A DNA stretch of 64,000 bases. It comes from an uncultured Saprospiraceae bacterium (lineage in GTDB: Bacteria; Bacteroidota; Bacteroidia; Chitinophagales; Saprospiraceae). The position numbers and the translations under genes were made by a program. Of this stretch, positions 11,155-21,027 are shown in pieces. Below the pieces are notes generated by a model. That model ran no database searches. It was not told the origin of the DNA and worked only from the letters and a program-made list of their open reading frames with translations. The DNA is taken from assembly GCA_938016265.1 (NCBI GenBank), contig CALLWB010000050.1, positions 62,001 through 126,000 of the forward strand, given 5' to 3'. Position 1 is the stretch's first letter. Each line of letters begins with the position of its first letter.

Positions 11155-11601
11155 TTATGCCTGGGTTGCAGATCCTCCTTTAGCTTCGATAGCTTCTTTT
11201 GCTGAAGCGGAGTATGCATGAGCAGTAACCTCTACTTTAGCGGACAGTTCGCCGCTTCCTAAGATTTTAATTTTATTTTTTCTTCGTACGATACCACATT
11301 CAGCCAAAGTTTCAGAGTTGATTGTTGTGATATTAAATTTATCAACAATTTGCTGAATTCTTGAGAGGTTGATTGGAGTATATTCTACTCGATTGATGTT
11401 TTTGAAGCCTCGTTTTGGAGTTCTCATCCAAAGTGTGATACCTCCACCCTCGAAACTTTTCTTTGCAGAATATCCAGCTCTGGATTTTTGACCATTATGT
11501 CCTCTTGTGGAAGTACCTCCACGGCCTGATCCTTGTCCTCTGGCGATTCTTTTTCTGTTTTTAACAGAACCTTTAGCAGGTTTTAAATTATGCAGTTCCA
11601 T
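11155..11601 (-). CDS. rplO: 50S ribosomal protein L15
   Basis: 148 aa. The Gly-rich basic N-terminus (RIARGQGSGRGGTSTRGHNG) threads into 23S rRNA. The C-terminal globular half ends KGGSATQA. It sits between rpmD and secY. Confidence 0.97.
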   Translation of the reverse strand: MELHNLKPAKGSVKNRKRIARGQGSGRGGTSTRGHNGQKSRAGYSAKKSFEGGGITLWMRTPKRGFKNINRVEYTPINLSRIQQIVDKFNITTINSETLAECGIVRRKNKIKILGSGELSAKVEVTAHAYSASAKEAIEAKGGSATQA

Positions 11602-11623
11602 AACTATATACTTTTGAGGAGAT

Positions 11624-11803
11624 TTATGCTTCCTCTACTTTTAGCAAATGTTTTACTTTATCTATCATCCCCTTAATTTGAGGAGTAACTTCTTTCACCA
11701 CTGAGTGGTTCATTTTTCTAAGTCCCAACGCTTTCATTGTGTCTTTCTGACGCTTTGAGCGATCGATGGTACTTTTGACTTGTGTAATTTTTACCTTGTC
11801 CAT
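11624..11803 (-). CDS. rpmD: 50S ribosomal protein L30
   Basis: A 59-aa reading frame in the 236-bp gap between rpsE and rplO. It starts [20 protein letters not shown] and continues through [15 protein letters not shown], the L30 signature, ending HLLKVEEA. Length and position both match L30. Confidence 0.95.
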   Translation of the reverse strand: MDKVKITQVKSTIDRSKRQKDTMKALGLRKMNHSVVKEVTPQIKGMIDKVKHLLKVEEA

Positions 11804-11837
11804 GACAGTTGATGGTTATAATATCCGGATAACGAAA

Positions 11838-12353
11838 TTATCCTTCAAAAAGTTTAGTAATTTTCACTCTTCTCTCTTTTGCGATCATTTGTGGTGATCT
11901 TAATTTAAGAAGTGCATCGATAGTTGCTTTAATAACGTTGTGTGGATTAGAAGATCCTTGAGATTTTGCAAGTACGTTATGTACTCCTGCGATCTCAAGT
12001 ACTGCTCGCATGGCACCACCAGCGATTACACCGGTACCTTCAGCTGCAGGTTTGATAAACACTTTTCCAGCACCGTATTTTCCTTTCTGCTCGTGCGGAA
12101 TTGTACCTTTGTACAAAGGAAATTTAACCAGGTTCTTTTTTGCATCATCCACTGCTTTTGCAATAGCTTCAGAAACATCTCTGGCTTTTCCAAGTCCGTG
12201 ACCTACAGTTCCTTTTCCGTCGCCGACAACAACTACAGCTGCGAAGCTGAATGTACGACCACCCTTAGTTACTTTAGCTACCCGGTTGAGGTTAACCAGC
12301 TTTTCTTTTAATTCTGTATCTGCAGATTTAATTCTGTTTTTTCTTGCTGCCAT
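11838..12353 (-). CDS. rpsE: 30S ribosomal protein S5
   Basis: 171 aa. The double-stranded RNA-binding half has [20 protein letters not shown] and [17 protein letters not shown]. The C-terminal half has the [12 protein letters not shown] loop. S5 affects decoding fidelity at the mRNA entry site. Confidence 0.97.
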   Translation of the reverse strand: MAARKNRIKSADTELKEKLVNLNRVAKVTKGGRTFSFAAVVVVGDGKGTVGHGLGKARDVSEAIAKAVDDAKKNLVKFPLYKGTIPHEQKGKYGAGKVFIKPAAEGTGVIAGGAMRAVLEIAGVHNVLAKSQGSSNPHNVIKATIDALLKLRSPQMIAKERRVKITKLFEG

Positions 12354-12365
12354 TATAATTCAATT

Positions 12366-12725
12366 TTAGAATATTAAACCTCCCTCTCTAGCTGCGTCGC
12401 CAAGGGCTTTAACTCTACCGTGATAAATGTAACCACTACGATCAAAAACGATGGTGGTAATTCCTTTTTCCTTAGCTAGCTCTGCGATTCTTTTACCAAC
12501 CGCTGCTCCAGCTTCCGTTTTTGTACCAGATGTTGCGCAAGCAGCATCTCTGGAAGAGGTAGTACAAAGTGTATGTCCGTTGACATCATCGATTATTTGG
12601 ACGTAGATTTCTTTGTTACTTCTGAATATAGACATTCTAGGTCTTTCAGGAGTTCCATTTATTTTTCTACGAATACTTCTTTGAATTTTTTTTCTTCGAA
12701 GTACTTTTTTTGCTGTTCTTGCCAT
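12366..12725 (-). CDS. rplR: 50S ribosomal protein L18
   Basis: 119 aa from the chosen start [16 protein letters not shown]. The core has ISIFR-like and [13 protein letters not shown] segments and ends AAREGGLIF. It delivers 5S rRNA with L5. The frame also allows a start 16 codons upstream (12773), but that would add a non-conserved acidic/His segment. The A/T-rich leader directly before 12725 also resembles the leaders of neighbouring genes, so the shorter start is preferred. Confidence 0.93.
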   Translation of the reverse strand: MARTAKKVLRRKKIQRSIRRKINGTPERPRMSIFRSNKEIYVQIIDDVNGHTLCTTSSRDAACATSGTKTEAGAAVGKRIAELAKEKGITTIVFDRSGYIYHGRVKALGDAAREGGLIF

Positions 12726-12787
12726 TTTATTATGGTTTACTTTTTTGAAATGGTCTTCATGAGAAGCTGCCATTTCAGAGTAAATTA

Positions 12788-13342
12788 TTATTTACCAGCT
12801 GTCTTACCAGCTTTTCTTCTAATTTCTTCTCCTTTGAATAGAATACCTTTTCCTTTATAAGGCTCTGGTTTTCTAAACGCTCGGATTTTAGCTGCAATTT
12901 GACCGATCAATTGCTTATCAGTACTTTCCAAAATGATTGCTGGTGGTTGACCTTTCGTCATTTCTGTGGTTACTTTAACTTCATCAGGTATGTAAAACAT
13001 GATTGGGTGAGAGTATCCCAGTTGCAACTCCAACAATTGACCAGTGTTTGCGGCACGATAACCGACACCAATAAGTTGAAGTTCAATTTTATAACCTTCA
13101 TGCACACCGATAACCATATTGTTTAGTAGCGAACGGTATAAACCGTGCATAGCTCTATGACGTTTTTGGTCTGTTGGTCTATTGATTGTTAATACACCAT
13201 CTTCTACAGATATCTGCATATCCTGATCAACCTGCTGTGTCAATTCCCCTTTAGGTCCTTTTACAGTAACAAGGTTTTTATCAGAGACTTTGATTTCTAC
13301 ACCACTTGCAAGTGGTATTGGTAATTTTCCTATCCTTGACAT
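12788..13342 (-). CDS. rplF: 50S ribosomal protein L6
   Basis: 184 aa, with the start [17 protein letters not shown] and the C-terminal signature [20 protein letters not shown]. It has the two repeated alpha/beta domains of L6 and lies near the factor-binding site of the 50S subunit. Confidence 0.97.
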   Translation of the reverse strand: MSRIGKLPIPLASGVEIKVSDKNLVTVKGPKGELTQQVDQDMQISVEDGVLTINRPTDQKRHRAMHGLYRSLLNNMVIGVHEGYKIELQLIGVGYRAANTGQLLELQLGYSHPIMFYIPDEVKVTTEMTKGQPPAIILESTDKQLIGQIAAKIRAFRKPEPYKGKGILFKGEEIRRKAGKTAGK

Positions 13343-13365
13343 GATAAAATGCTTAAGATGATTTA

Positions 13366-13776
13366 TTAATAAATGTGGCAGAGTACTTCTCCTCCAACAT
13401 TGTTTTTTCTAGCGTGCTTATCGGTCATTACTCCTTTAGAAGTGGATACGATAGCGATACCAAGGCCATTAATAACTCTTGGTAAATTTCCTGTTCCAAC
13501 ATATTGTCGTAATCCAGGCTTACTAATACGTGTTAGTTTGCGAATTACAGGTACTTTGGTATCTTGATCGTATTTCAGAGCGATCTTGATGGCACCTTGA
13601 TGACCTTTTTTGGCAGGTTCTTCAAACTTGTATTTAAGAATAAAACCGTTCTCATAGAGGATTTCTGTGAGACGTTTTTTCATTTTAGAAGCAGGGATCT
13701 CGACGATACGATGTCCTGCTGTTTGCGCATTTCTAATTCTAGTTAGATAATCCGCAATTGGATCTGTTACTATCAT
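13366..13776 (-). CDS. rpsH: 30S ribosomal protein S8
   Basis: 136 aa beginning [18 protein letters not shown] and ending with GGEVLCHIY, with [19 protein letters not shown] before it, the S8 signature. It binds the central domain of 16S rRNA. In E. coli S8 represses the spc operon; no such leader was recognised here. Confidence 0.97.
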   Translation of the reverse strand: MIVTDPIADYLTRIRNAQTAGHRIVEIPASKMKKRLTEILYENGFILKYKFEEPAKKGHQGAIKIALKYDQDTKVPVIRKLTRISKPGLRQYVGTGNLPRVINGLGIAIVSTSKGVMTDKHARKNNVGGEVLCHIY

Positions 13777-13842
13777 TATTAGTACTTAATCGAAGGCATT
13801 ATCCCGGGAAGGATGTACCAACTAATTAAAAAATATTATTTA

Positions 13843-14112
13843 CTACCAGCTTGCTTTAGTAATACCAGGAATTTTTCCTTCCAGCGCAAGTTTTCTAAAA
13901 ACTACACGACAGACTCCGAATTTTCTCATGTACCCTTTAGGGCGACCAGTGAGTTGGCATCGGTTATGTAGTCTAACTTTAGATGAGTTTTTGGGCAATT
14001 TATCTAATGCATCCCAATCACCTTCAGCTTTTAGCTTTGCACGCAAATCAGCGTACTTAGCGACCATTCTCTCTCTTTTTCTTTGACGTGCTATGACAGA
14101 TTTCTTAGCCAT
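13843..14112 (-). CDS. rpsN: 30S ribosomal protein S14 (zinc-free form)
   Basis: 89 aa with [20 protein letters not shown] and the end [11 protein letters not shown]. This is the long S14 without the two CxxC zinc pairs. It lies 2 bp after rplE. Confidence 0.97.
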   Translation of the reverse strand: MAKKSVIARQRKRERMVAKYADLRAKLKAEGDWDALDKLPKNSSKVRLHNRCQLTGRPKGYMRKFGVCRVVFRKLALEGKIPGITKASW

Positions 14113-14114
14113 GA

Positions 14115-14669
14115 TTATCGTTGATTTTTAAATGGTAAACCTAATAATTTCAACAAAGCAAGTGCCTCAGCATCTGTCTTCGCAGTAGTCACGAATGTGA
14201 CGTCCATTCCTGTAATTTTATTGATCTTGTCAATATTGATTTCAGGAAAAATAATTTGTTCAGTTACACCGAGTGTATAATTTCCTCTTCCGTCGAAAGC
14301 TTTATCGTTAATTCCTCTAAAGTCACGAACACGAGGTATTGCTACGCTTACGAGTCTATCAAGGAATTCATACATTCTATTGCCACGCAATGTAACACGA
14401 GAACCGATAGGCATTCCTTCTCTCAACTTAAAGTTAGAGACAGAAGTTTTAGCCATAGTAGAAACAGCTTTTTGTCCAGCAATCATTGTCATTTCAGCGA
14501 CTGCTGTATCTACCAATTTTTTATCAGAGGTAGCTGCTCCAACACCTTGATTGAGGCAAATCTTTATCAGTTTAGGTACTTCCATAACTGACTTGTACTG
14601 AAATTGCTCGATCAAAGTCTTAGCGATTTCTTCGTTGTACTTTTTCTTAAGTCTAGGTATCTTATTCAT
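14115..14669 (-). CDS. rplE: 50S ribosomal protein L5
   Basis: 184 aa with [16 protein letters not shown], the loop [19 protein letters not shown] and the C-terminal [20 protein letters not shown]. It carries 5S rRNA and contacts P-site tRNA. Its ATG overlaps the rplX stop by one base (TAATG), suggesting translational coupling. Confidence 0.97.
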   Translation of the reverse strand: MNKIPRLKKKYNEEIAKTLIEQFQYKSVMEVPKLIKICLNQGVGAATSDKKLVDTAVAEMTMIAGQKAVSTMAKTSVSNFKLREGMPIGSRVTLRGNRMYEFLDRLVSVAIPRVRDFRGINDKAFDGRGNYTLGVTEQIIFPEINIDKINKITGMDVTFVTTAKTDAEALALLKLLGLPFKNQR

Positions 14670-15001
14670 TACTTGATAATTTCACCACTTTCTTTAGAAT
14701 AACGTTGTAGTTTACCGTCCACCAGTTTTCTGCCTATTCTCGTAGGGTTGCCTGATTTAGGGTCTTTCAACATAAGATTAGAAATATGAATTGGAGCAGG
14801 AATACTATTGATTCCTCCAGGAGTTTCAGCGGTTGGTTTATTGTGTTTTTTCACAATATTGATCCCGGAAACTACTGCGCGGTTTTTGTCTGCAATTACT
14901 TGCAAGACTTCACCTTCGCTACCTTTATCACGGCCAGCAATGACCACGACGGTATCTCCTTTTTTAATTTTTACTTTTGGGGCAAATCTTTTATTAGCCA
15001 T
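14669..15001 (-). CDS. rplX: 50S ribosomal protein L24
   Basis: 110 aa with a KOW motif ([20 protein letters not shown]) and the [10 protein letters not shown] segment. It starts large-subunit assembly on 23S rRNA. It is separated from rplN by 2 bp and overlaps rplE by one base. Confidence 0.97.
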   Translation of the reverse strand: MANKRFAPKVKIKKGDTVVVIAGRDKGSEGEVLQVIADKNRAVVSGINIVKKHNKPTAETPGGINSIPAPIHISNLMLKDPKSGNPTRIGRKLVDGKLQRYSKESGEIIK

Positions 15002-15003
15002 GA

Positions 15004-15369
15004 TTATAGTACTTCAGGTGCTAAAGAAATAATTTTCATAAAATCCTTATCGCGCAATTCTCTCGCGACAGGTCCAAAGATACGAGTACCTCTGGGTTCA
15101 TCTGCTGGAGTTAGTAAGACAACCGCGTTATCATCAAATCGAATGTAAGAACCATCTTTACGACGGATTTCTTTTCTCGTTCGAACAACAACTGCACGAG
15201 TTACCGTACCTTTTTTTATACCACCCGGAGCGGCAGCTTTTACAGTAACTGTAATAATATCTCCAATAGAAGCATATCGGCGTTTTGATCCGCCTAGTAC
15301 CTTAATACATAATACTTCTTTTGCTCCGCTATTGTCGGCTACATTGAGCCTTGATTCCTGTTGTATCAT
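15004..15369 (-). CDS. rplN: 50S ribosomal protein L14
   Basis: 121 aa with [20 protein letters not shown], the [20 protein letters not shown] loop and the C-terminal [12 protein letters not shown]. It is exactly the usual length. Its ATG overlaps the rpsQ stop by one base. Confidence 0.97.
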   Translation of the reverse strand: MIQQESRLNVADNSGAKEVLCIKVLGGSKRRYASIGDIITVTVKAAAPGGIKKGTVTRAVVVRTRKEIRRKDGSYIRFDDNAVVLLTPADEPRGTRIFGPVARELRDKDFMKIISLAPEVL

Positions 15370-15629
15370 TATTTTGCTTTTTCAATGATTTCAACTAAGC
15401 GCCACCGCTTAAGCTTGCTCAATGGTCTGGTTTCAGAAATTCGAACTGTATCTCCCACTCCGCATTCATTCTTTTCGTCATGAGCCATAAACTTAGATGA
15501 CTTTTTAACGAATTTTCCGTAAACGGGGTGCTTCAGACGTCGTTCGACTATTACAGAAATGGACTTGTCCATTCCGCTGCTGGTTACAACACCAACTTTT
15601 TCTTTTCTTAAATTACGAGTATTTTCCAT
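15369..15629 (-). CDS. rpsQ: 30S ribosomal protein S17
   Basis: 86 aa with an OB-fold: [20 protein letters not shown], then [20 protein letters not shown], the S17 signature. It binds the 5' domain of 16S rRNA. Confidence 0.96.
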   Translation of the reverse strand: MENTRNLRKEKVGVVTSSGMDKSISVIVERRLKHPVYGKFVKKSSKFMAHDEKNECGVGDTVRISETRPLSKLKRWRLVEIIEKAK

Positions 15630-15679
15630 GTCGTATGAATGCTATATATGATTAGGATTATTTTCCTAAACAATGATTA

Positions 15680-15937
15680 CTATTTTCTTCTTCTTGCTCT
15701 TTTCTTACTTCTTTTTGCCAAATCAGTTTCTGACATAGCAGCAACTTCTCTTGAGCGCAATTCAGTTTTAATTCTAGCAATATCTCTTCGATTCTCTCTA
15801 ATCAAATTAGGGTTTTCGATGCCTGTTGTTGCGTGCGTAAAGCTTAACTTTTGGTATTGGCCTTCGCTTGCTACAAGCTCTTGCTGAAGTTCTTCAACAG
15901 ATAATGCTCTTATTTCGATATTTTTCTTAGAAGCCAT
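15680..15937 (-). CDS. rpmC: 50S ribosomal protein L29
   Basis: 85 aa. The two-helix L29 core (IRALSVEELQQELVASEGQY and IRENRRDIARIKTELRSRE) is followed by a ~20-residue tail ending in RSKKRARRRK, making it longer than the common 60-70 aa. L29 lies at the exit tunnel. Confidence 0.95.
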   Translation of the reverse strand: MASKKNIEIRALSVEELQQELVASEGQYQKLSFTHATTGIENPNLIRENRRDIARIKTELRSREVAAMSETDLAKRSKKRARRRK

Positions 15938-15971
15938 TGTATGATAACTTTAATTTTCCTTTAAATAACCG

Positions 15972-16391
15972 TTAATCCACGTAGTCGTTTCGGACAACTA
16001 CTTTTGTCGCTACTGGTAATTTTTGAGCGGCAAGTCTTAAACCCTCCATAGCTACATCTCTTGGTACACCATCCATTTCGAACATAATTCGACCTGGTTT
16101 GATGACAACTACGTAATGATCTAAAGCACCTTTACCTTTACCCATTCTTACCTCAGCGGGTTTTTTGGTAATCGGTTTGTCAGGGAAAATTCTAATCCAT
16201 ACTTTACCTTCCCTTTTCATATATCTTGTCATCGCAATACGAGCTGCCTCAATTTGGCGATTCGTTATCCTTGCAGGTTCTAAAGATTTTAGTCCGAAGG
16301 AACCGAAAGACAGTGTGCTACCTCTATGAGCTAACCCTCTGGTTCGCCCCTTTTGCATCTTGCGATATTTTGTCCTTTTTGGCTGTAACAT
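15972..16391 (-). CDS. rplP: 50S ribosomal protein L16
   Basis: 139 aa with [19 protein letters not shown], the [20 protein letters not shown]-like central signature ([14 protein letters not shown]) and [11 protein letters not shown] near the end. It organises the A-site region of the 50S subunit. Confidence 0.97.
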   Translation of the reverse strand: MLQPKRTKYRKMQKGRTRGLAHRGSTLSFGSFGLKSLEPARITNRQIEAARIAMTRYMKREGKVWIRIFPDKPITKKPAEVRMGKGKGALDHYVVVIKPGRIMFEMDGVPRDVAMEGLRLAAQKLPVATKVVVRNDYVD

Positions 16392-16493
16392 TGTACTTAA
16401 ATTTGAATGTTCTTAGGGAAATACTGGCTTGAATGCCCCAAGTCTTTTTCTAAAAAGCTGGGCAAAGATACACCAAATATTCCTAATATTTTA

Positions 16494-17258
16494 CTATTTA
16501 CGTTGAAATTTTCTTCCTCCTCCATCTCTTCTGTCTCTTCGACCACCGCCATCTCTTCTATTTCCGCCTCCTCTACCAGAATTTCCTCCGCGTTTATCTT
16601 TTTTGACACCTGCATTTGGAGAAAGATCACGTTTTCCGAAGACCTCCCCTTTACAGATCCAAACCTTAACACCGATTTTTCCGTAAACAGTTTGCGCTTC
16701 AACTAAAGCATAATCAATGTCAGCACGGAATGTGTGTAATGGAGTACGACCGTCTTTGTACTCTTCTGAACGTGCCATCTCAGCACCATTCAAACGACCA
16801 GCGATTCGGACTTTGACACCTTCAGCACCAGCTCGCATAGTAGCCTGCACAGACATTTTAATTGCTCTACGATAGTTGATTCTAGCTTCCAATTGCTTGG
16901 CGATAGTTTCAGCTACGATATTCGCATCCAACTCTGGTTTACGAATTTCTACAATATTGATCTGAACGTCTTGACTAGTAAGCTTCTTGAGCTCTTCTCG
17001 TACACGATCTACCTCTGTACCTCCTTTCCCGATAATAATACCAGGTCTTGAAGTGTGGATAGTGACTGTGATACGCTTTAGCGTTCTTTCGATGACAATT
17101 TTAGCGATTCCTCCTTTGTGAATTCTCGCTTTAAGATACTCACGTATCCTTTGATCTTCAACGACTTTTTTGCCGAAATCTTTGCCACCAAACCAGTTGG
17201 AATCCCAACCTCTAATGATACCAAGACGATTTCCTATTGGATTTGTTTTCTGACCCAT
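16494..17258 (-). CDS. rpsC: 30S ribosomal protein S3 with Gly/Arg tail
   Basis: 254 aa. The N-terminal KH domain has [20 protein letters not shown] and the C-terminal domain has [19 protein letters not shown]. After about residue 220 there is a low-complexity tail of repeated GGG/RRD units ending GGRKFQRK. S3 lines the mRNA entry channel. A gap of 102 bp separates it from rplP. Confidence 0.97.
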   Translation of the reverse strand: MGQKTNPIGNRLGIIRGWDSNWFGGKDFGKKVVEDQRIREYLKARIHKGGIAKIVIERTLKRITVTIHTSRPGIIIGKGGTEVDRVREELKKLTSQDVQINIVEIRKPELDANIVAETIAKQLEARINYRRAIKMSVQATMRAGAEGVKVRIAGRLNGAEMARSEEYKDGRTPLHTFRADIDYALVEAQTVYGKIGVKVWICKGEVFGKRDLSPNAGVKKDKRGGNSGRGGGNRRDGGGRRDRRDGGGRKFQRK

Positions 17259-17292
17259 AATTAGGTAATATCAGTTATTTAAAAACTTATTA

Positions 17293-17685
17293 TTATTCTA
17301 CTTCTTCTGCTTCTACCTCTTCTACATCAACATCTGCGGCACATTCGATTTTGTTTTCAACTACGATTGTAACGTGGTTGGTACGTTTACGAATTCTGTG
17401 TGCGCGTCCGTAAGGAGCTGGGCGAAAGCGTTTTAATTGAGCACCTTCATCAACAAGTAATGTTTTAATAAACAACCTGTGATCATCTGGCTCATCGTTT
17501 GTTTTTTGTTTCCAATTATCTATTGCAGATAAAAGTAATTTCTCCAGCCAAACACCTCCTTCTTTTTTGGTGAATTTGAGAATATCAAGCGCCTTATCTA
17601 CCTCTTTGTTGCGTATTGTGTAAGCAACCATTCGCATTTTGCGAGCAGACATCGGACAGTTTTTTAGCTTGGCTACTGCTTCCAT
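17293..17685 (-). CDS. rplV: 50S ribosomal protein L22
   Basis: 130 aa. The core has NCPMSARKMRMVAYTIRNKE and the hairpin FRPAPYGRAHRIRKRTNHVT that reaches into the exit tunnel. The last ~15 residues are acidic (VDVEEVEAEEVE), an extension beyond the usual end. Confidence 0.96.
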   Translation of the reverse strand: MEAVAKLKNCPMSARKMRMVAYTIRNKEVDKALDILKFTKKEGGVWLEKLLLSAIDNWKQKTNDEPDDHRLFIKTLLVDEGAQLKRFRPAPYGRAHRIRKRTNHVTIVVENKIECAADVDVEEVEAEEVE

Positions 17686-17763
17686 GATCTAGTTAATTTA
17701 TAGTTGATACAGTTACTCATTAGCATTGATATGCCGAAAGTAAACTTGTTCCTTTAATTAAAA

Positions 17764-18030
17764 TTATTTCTTCTTACCTCCGTGTCCACGGAAATTTCTA
17801 GTAGGAGAAAATTCTCCTAATTTGTGTCCTACCATATTCTCAGTTACGAAAACTGGTACGAATGTTTTGCCGTTGTGTACTGCGATAGTTACTCCAACAA
17901 AATCAGGAATGATCATCGAACTTCTTGACCATGTCTTGATTACTGACTTACGATTAGACTCTTTTGATTTAGCAACTTTTGCAAGTAGCTTGTGAGCAAC
18001 GTAAGGTCCTTTTTTTATTGAACGAGCCAT
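17764..18030 (-). CDS. rpsS: 30S ribosomal protein S19
   Basis: 88 aa with [16 protein letters not shown], the central [20 protein letters not shown] and [20 protein letters not shown], all S19 signatures. It lies in the 30S head near the A-site finger. Confidence 0.97.
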   Translation of the reverse strand: MARSIKKGPYVAHKLLAKVAKSKESNRKSVIKTWSRSSMIIPDFVGVTIAVHNGKTFVPVFVTENMVGHKLGEFSPTRNFRGHGGKKK

Positions 18031-18076
18031 AATATTTATTTATAGATCTTGTTATTTACAATTAAGTTTCTTGGAA

Positions 18077-18898
18077 TTATTTGCGTCTAGTGATGATCAG
18101 TTTGTTAGAAGCTTTCTTAGGGTTTCTAGTTTTCTGACCTTTCGCCATAATTCCTGTTCGTGATCTTGGGTGTCCTCCAGAGGATTTACCTTCACCACCA
18201 CCCATTGGGTGATCTACTGGATTCATCGCAACCCCTCTTACTCGAGGTCTTCTTCCCATCCATCTATTACGACCTGCTTTACCCATTACTTGCAATCCGT
18301 GATCAGGGTTCGAAACAGTACCCATTGTAGCTCTACAGGTTAGTAGAACTCTACGTGTTTCTCCTGAAGGCAACTTCAAGGTAGCGAATTTTCCTTCACG
18401 TCCCATTAAAGTAGCATTTGTACCCGCACTTCTTGCCATTGCAGCTCCTTTACCTGGTTGCAATTCGATAGCGTGTATCGTAGAACCTAAAGGTACTTTG
18501 CTTAGGAAAAGTGTATTCCCGATATCTGGTGTTGCTTCAGCACCTGAAACTAATTTAGTTCCAACTTTCAATTTATCAGGAGCAATGATGTATTTTTTCT
18601 CCCCGTCTGCATAAACCAACAATGCGATAAATGCGGAACGGTTTGGATCGTACTCAATTGTTTTAACAGTTGCAGGGATACCGTCTTTGTTTCTTTTGAA
18701 ATCAATAATACGGTATCTTCTTTTGTGCCCGCCGCCACGCTGTCTCATTGTTCTGTGGCCTTCGGAGTTACGTCCGCCCGATTTTTTCAAAGGGGCTAGT
18801 AAACTTTTTTCTGGTTTAGACGCTGTCAAGTCATCAAATGTGACTGCTACTCGGTGTCTTAGACCAGGAGTTATTGGTGTGAACTTTTTAACTGGCAT
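18077..18898 (-). CDS. rplB: 50S ribosomal protein L2
   Basis: 273 aa. It has the RNA-binding and SH3-like domains with [17 protein letters not shown] and the C-terminal [19 protein letters not shown], which holds the conserved His near the peptidyl-transferase centre. The length matches the family. Confidence 0.98.
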   Translation of the reverse strand: MPVKKFTPITPGLRHRVAVTFDDLTASKPEKSLLAPLKKSGGRNSEGHRTMRQRGGGHKRRYRIIDFKRNKDGIPATVKTIEYDPNRSAFIALLVYADGEKKYIIAPDKLKVGTKLVSGAEATPDIGNTLFLSKVPLGSTIHAIELQPGKGAAMARSAGTNATLMGREGKFATLKLPSGETRRVLLTCRATMGTVSNPDHGLQVMGKAGRNRWMGRRPRVRGVAMNPVDHPMGGGEGKSSGGHPRSRTGIMAKGQKTRNPKKASNKLIITRRK

Positions 18899-19001
18899 TA
18901 TACAAGTTTTTGTGAAATGTGATGGTACAACGAACGGACGTGTTCATCGTCCTATTCAAATGCCAAGTGCTATACCTGTCAACCTTCACGAATTAAAAAT
19001 A

Positions 19002-19304
19002 TTAGATATCACCGAAGAAGTCGATAACTTCCCCTTCCGGTAATGTAATAATTGCTTTTTTGTAAGAAGATACTGCTCCTTTTTGTACGCCAGAACGTGT
19101 CATTCTTTGCTTACGTCTAGAAGGCATAATTGCTGTATTCACGCTTTTTACAGAAACGCTATACATTTCTTCTACTGCTTTTTTGATTTCAATCTTGTTT
19201 GCAGCTTTATTTACAACAAACGAGTATTGCGGAGTTTTTTCATCTTCAGAAAGTCTCTCCGTTTTTTCTGTGATCAAAGGCTTAATCAATATTTGTTTTC
19301 CCAT
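19002..19304 (-). CDS. rplW: 50S ribosomal protein L23
   Basis: 100 aa with ILIKPLITEKTERLSEDE, YSFVVNKAANKIEIKKAVEE and the VKSVNTAIMPSRRKQRM loop. It is the docking site for trigger factor and SRP at the exit tunnel. The gap to rplB is 103 bp. Confidence 0.96.
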   Translation of the reverse strand: MGKQILIKPLITEKTERLSEDEKTPQYSFVVNKAANKIEIKKAVEEMYSVSVKSVNTAIMPSRRKQRMTRSGVQKGAVSSYKKAIITLPEGEVIDFFGDI

Positions 19305-19328
19305 TGTATTAAAATTTTGAGTCGCTGA

Positions 19329-19955
19329 TTAAGCGAATGATTCTTTAATTTTTTCAATAGAATTTTCAGACAAGATCAAAACCTTAGCGTTTAGTACATC
19401 ATATACATTAAGATCTTGTACTCTAGTAACTCCAGCTCGTTGAATGTTTCTGCTTGAAAGCAACAAGGCGTCATCTTTATCACCTGTAACTAACAAGGTC
19501 TTTTTGCCTGTCAATTCAAGGTTGTTAAGGATATTTACAAACTCACTTGTTTTTGGTGTGTCGAATGTAAAATCTTCCAAGATCATTACCTGTTCTGCAG
19601 CAACTTTACCAGAAAGTGCAGATTTACGAGCTAATGCTTTTACCTTTTTGTTCAACTTAATGTTGTATTTTCTTGGGCGTGGTCCGAACATTCGTCCACC
19701 ACCTCTGAAAACTCCACTTTTGATACTTCCTGCCCGAGCAGTACCAGTACCTTTTTGCTTCTTAATTTTTCTGGTAGAACCAGTTATCTCACCTCTTTCT
19801 TTAGCCTTGTGCGTCCCTTGACGCTGGTGGGCTAAATATTGTTTTGTAGCAAGATAGATGGCATGTTCATTTGGTTCAATACCAAATATATCTTCTGGTA
19901 AGTCTACTTGTTTACCAGTTTTTTGCCCTTGTATGTTTAACACATCTAGTTTCAT
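19329..19955 (-). CDS. rplD: 50S ribosomal protein L4
   Basis: 208 aa with the extended rRNA-penetrating loop (KQKGTGTARAGSIKSGVFRG) and the C-terminal LNVYDVLNAKVLILSE. In E. coli L4 represses its own S10 operon; no corresponding leader was identified here. It lies 7 bp after rplC. Confidence 0.97.
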   Translation of the reverse strand: MKLDVLNIQGQKTGKQVDLPEDIFGIEPNEHAIYLATKQYLAHQRQGTHKAKERGEITGSTRKIKKQKGTGTARAGSIKSGVFRGGGRMFGPRPRKYNIKLNKKVKALARKSALSGKVAAEQVMILEDFTFDTPKTSEFVNILNNLELTGKKTLLVTGDKDDALLLSSRNIQRAGVTRVQDLNVYDVLNAKVLILSENSIEKIKESFA

Positions 19956-19962
19956 AGCTATA

Positions 19963-20586
19963 TTACTTCTCTATGATTACGAATCCTCCTTTTGGTCCAG
20001 GAATGGCACCACTAATAAGGAGTATATTTTTGTCTGCGAAAATCTTAACAACTTTTAAGTTGTCAACTTTTACTCGGTCACCTCCAGTTCTTCCGGCCAT
20101 TCTCATGCCTTTAAAAACTTTTGCTGGATAGGAAGCCGCACCAATAGAACCAGGAGCTCTAAGTCGGTTGTGCTGTCCGTGAGTTGCATCTCCAACACCA
20201 TGGAAACCATGACGTTTTACAACACCTTGAAATCCTTTACCTTTGGATTTACCAATTGCGTTTACAACATCTCCTTCTGCAAAAATCTCATCTACAGTGA
20301 TTGTTTCACCAACCGCTTTTTCGATGATATCGAAGTCTCTGAATTCTACAACTTTCCGCTTAGGAGTAGTATTGGCTTTTTTAAAGTGACCAAGAAGTGG
20401 AGAAGGAGTGTTTTTCTCCTTTGCTTCACCATATCCTAATTGTACTGCATCATAAGTATCCGTTTCTTGCGTTTTTACCTGAGTAACAACACAAGGTCCC
20501 AATTCTACCACAGTACAAGGAATGTTTTTTCCAGCTTCATTATAAATACTGGTCATACCGATTTTCTTACCGATTAGGCCGTTCAT
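19963..20586 (-). CDS. rplC: 50S ribosomal protein L3
   Basis: 207 aa with the start [17 protein letters not shown], the long loop [20 protein letters not shown] and [20 protein letters not shown]. It shapes the peptidyl-transferase centre. A gap of 94 bp separates it from rpsJ. Confidence 0.97.
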   Translation of the reverse strand: MNGLIGKKIGMTSIYNEAGKNIPCTVVELGPCVVTQVKTQETDTYDAVQLGYGEAKEKNTPSPLLGHFKKANTTPKRKVVEFRDFDIIEKAVGETITVDEIFAEGDVVNAIGKSKGKGFQGVVKRHGFHGVGDATHGQHNRLRAPGSIGAASYPAKVFKGMRMAGRTGGDRVKVDNLKVVKIFADKNILLISGAIPGPKGGFVIIEK

Positions 20587-20680
20587 AATTTTTGTTTAAA
20601 ATTATTAATAAGAATAGTTAATGACATAATTGACTTTCCGCAAATAGTTTGCTTCGATCAGTTTACAGGATAATTCCCGA

Positions 20681-20989
20681 CTATGTCAATTTTACTTGAA
20701 TATCTACTCCACTTGGAAGTTCCAATTTGGAGAGGGCGTCAACTGTCTTTTGAGTTGGCGTGTAAATTTCAATCAAACGCTTGTGTGTGCAAAGTTGAAA
20801 TTGTTCTCTCGACTTCTTATTAACGTGTGGTGAACGTAAAACGGTGAAAATCTTTTTCTCTGTGGGCAGAGGAATCGGACCGGTGACAACAGCGCCGCTG
20901 TTTCGAACCGTCTTCACGATTTTTTCCGTTGACTTATCCACCAAATTGTGGTCATAAGAGCGGAGTTTGATTCTAATTTTTTGATTCAT
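20681..20989 (-). CDS. rpsJ: 30S ribosomal protein S10
   Basis: 102 aa with [40 protein letters not shown] and the end [12 protein letters not shown]. Its start is 38 bp after fusA, and tuf, which often lies between them, is missing. Confidence 0.97.
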   Translation of the reverse strand: MNQKIRIKLRSYDHNLVDKSTEKIVKTVRNSGAVVTGPIPLPTEKKIFTVLRSPHVNKKSREQFQLCTHKRLIEIYTPTQKTVDALSKLELPSGVDIQVKLT

Positions 20990-21027
20990 AACCCTGTTTG
21001 GAATTATCTAATTAATTATAACTTTTT

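Noticed and set aside
16397-16702. Open frames on both strands over the 3' end of rpsC and the rpsC-rplP gap
   Set aside because: They overlap the conserved S3 coding region in other frames. Their low-complexity Ser/Glu content simply mirrors the Gly/Arg tail codons.
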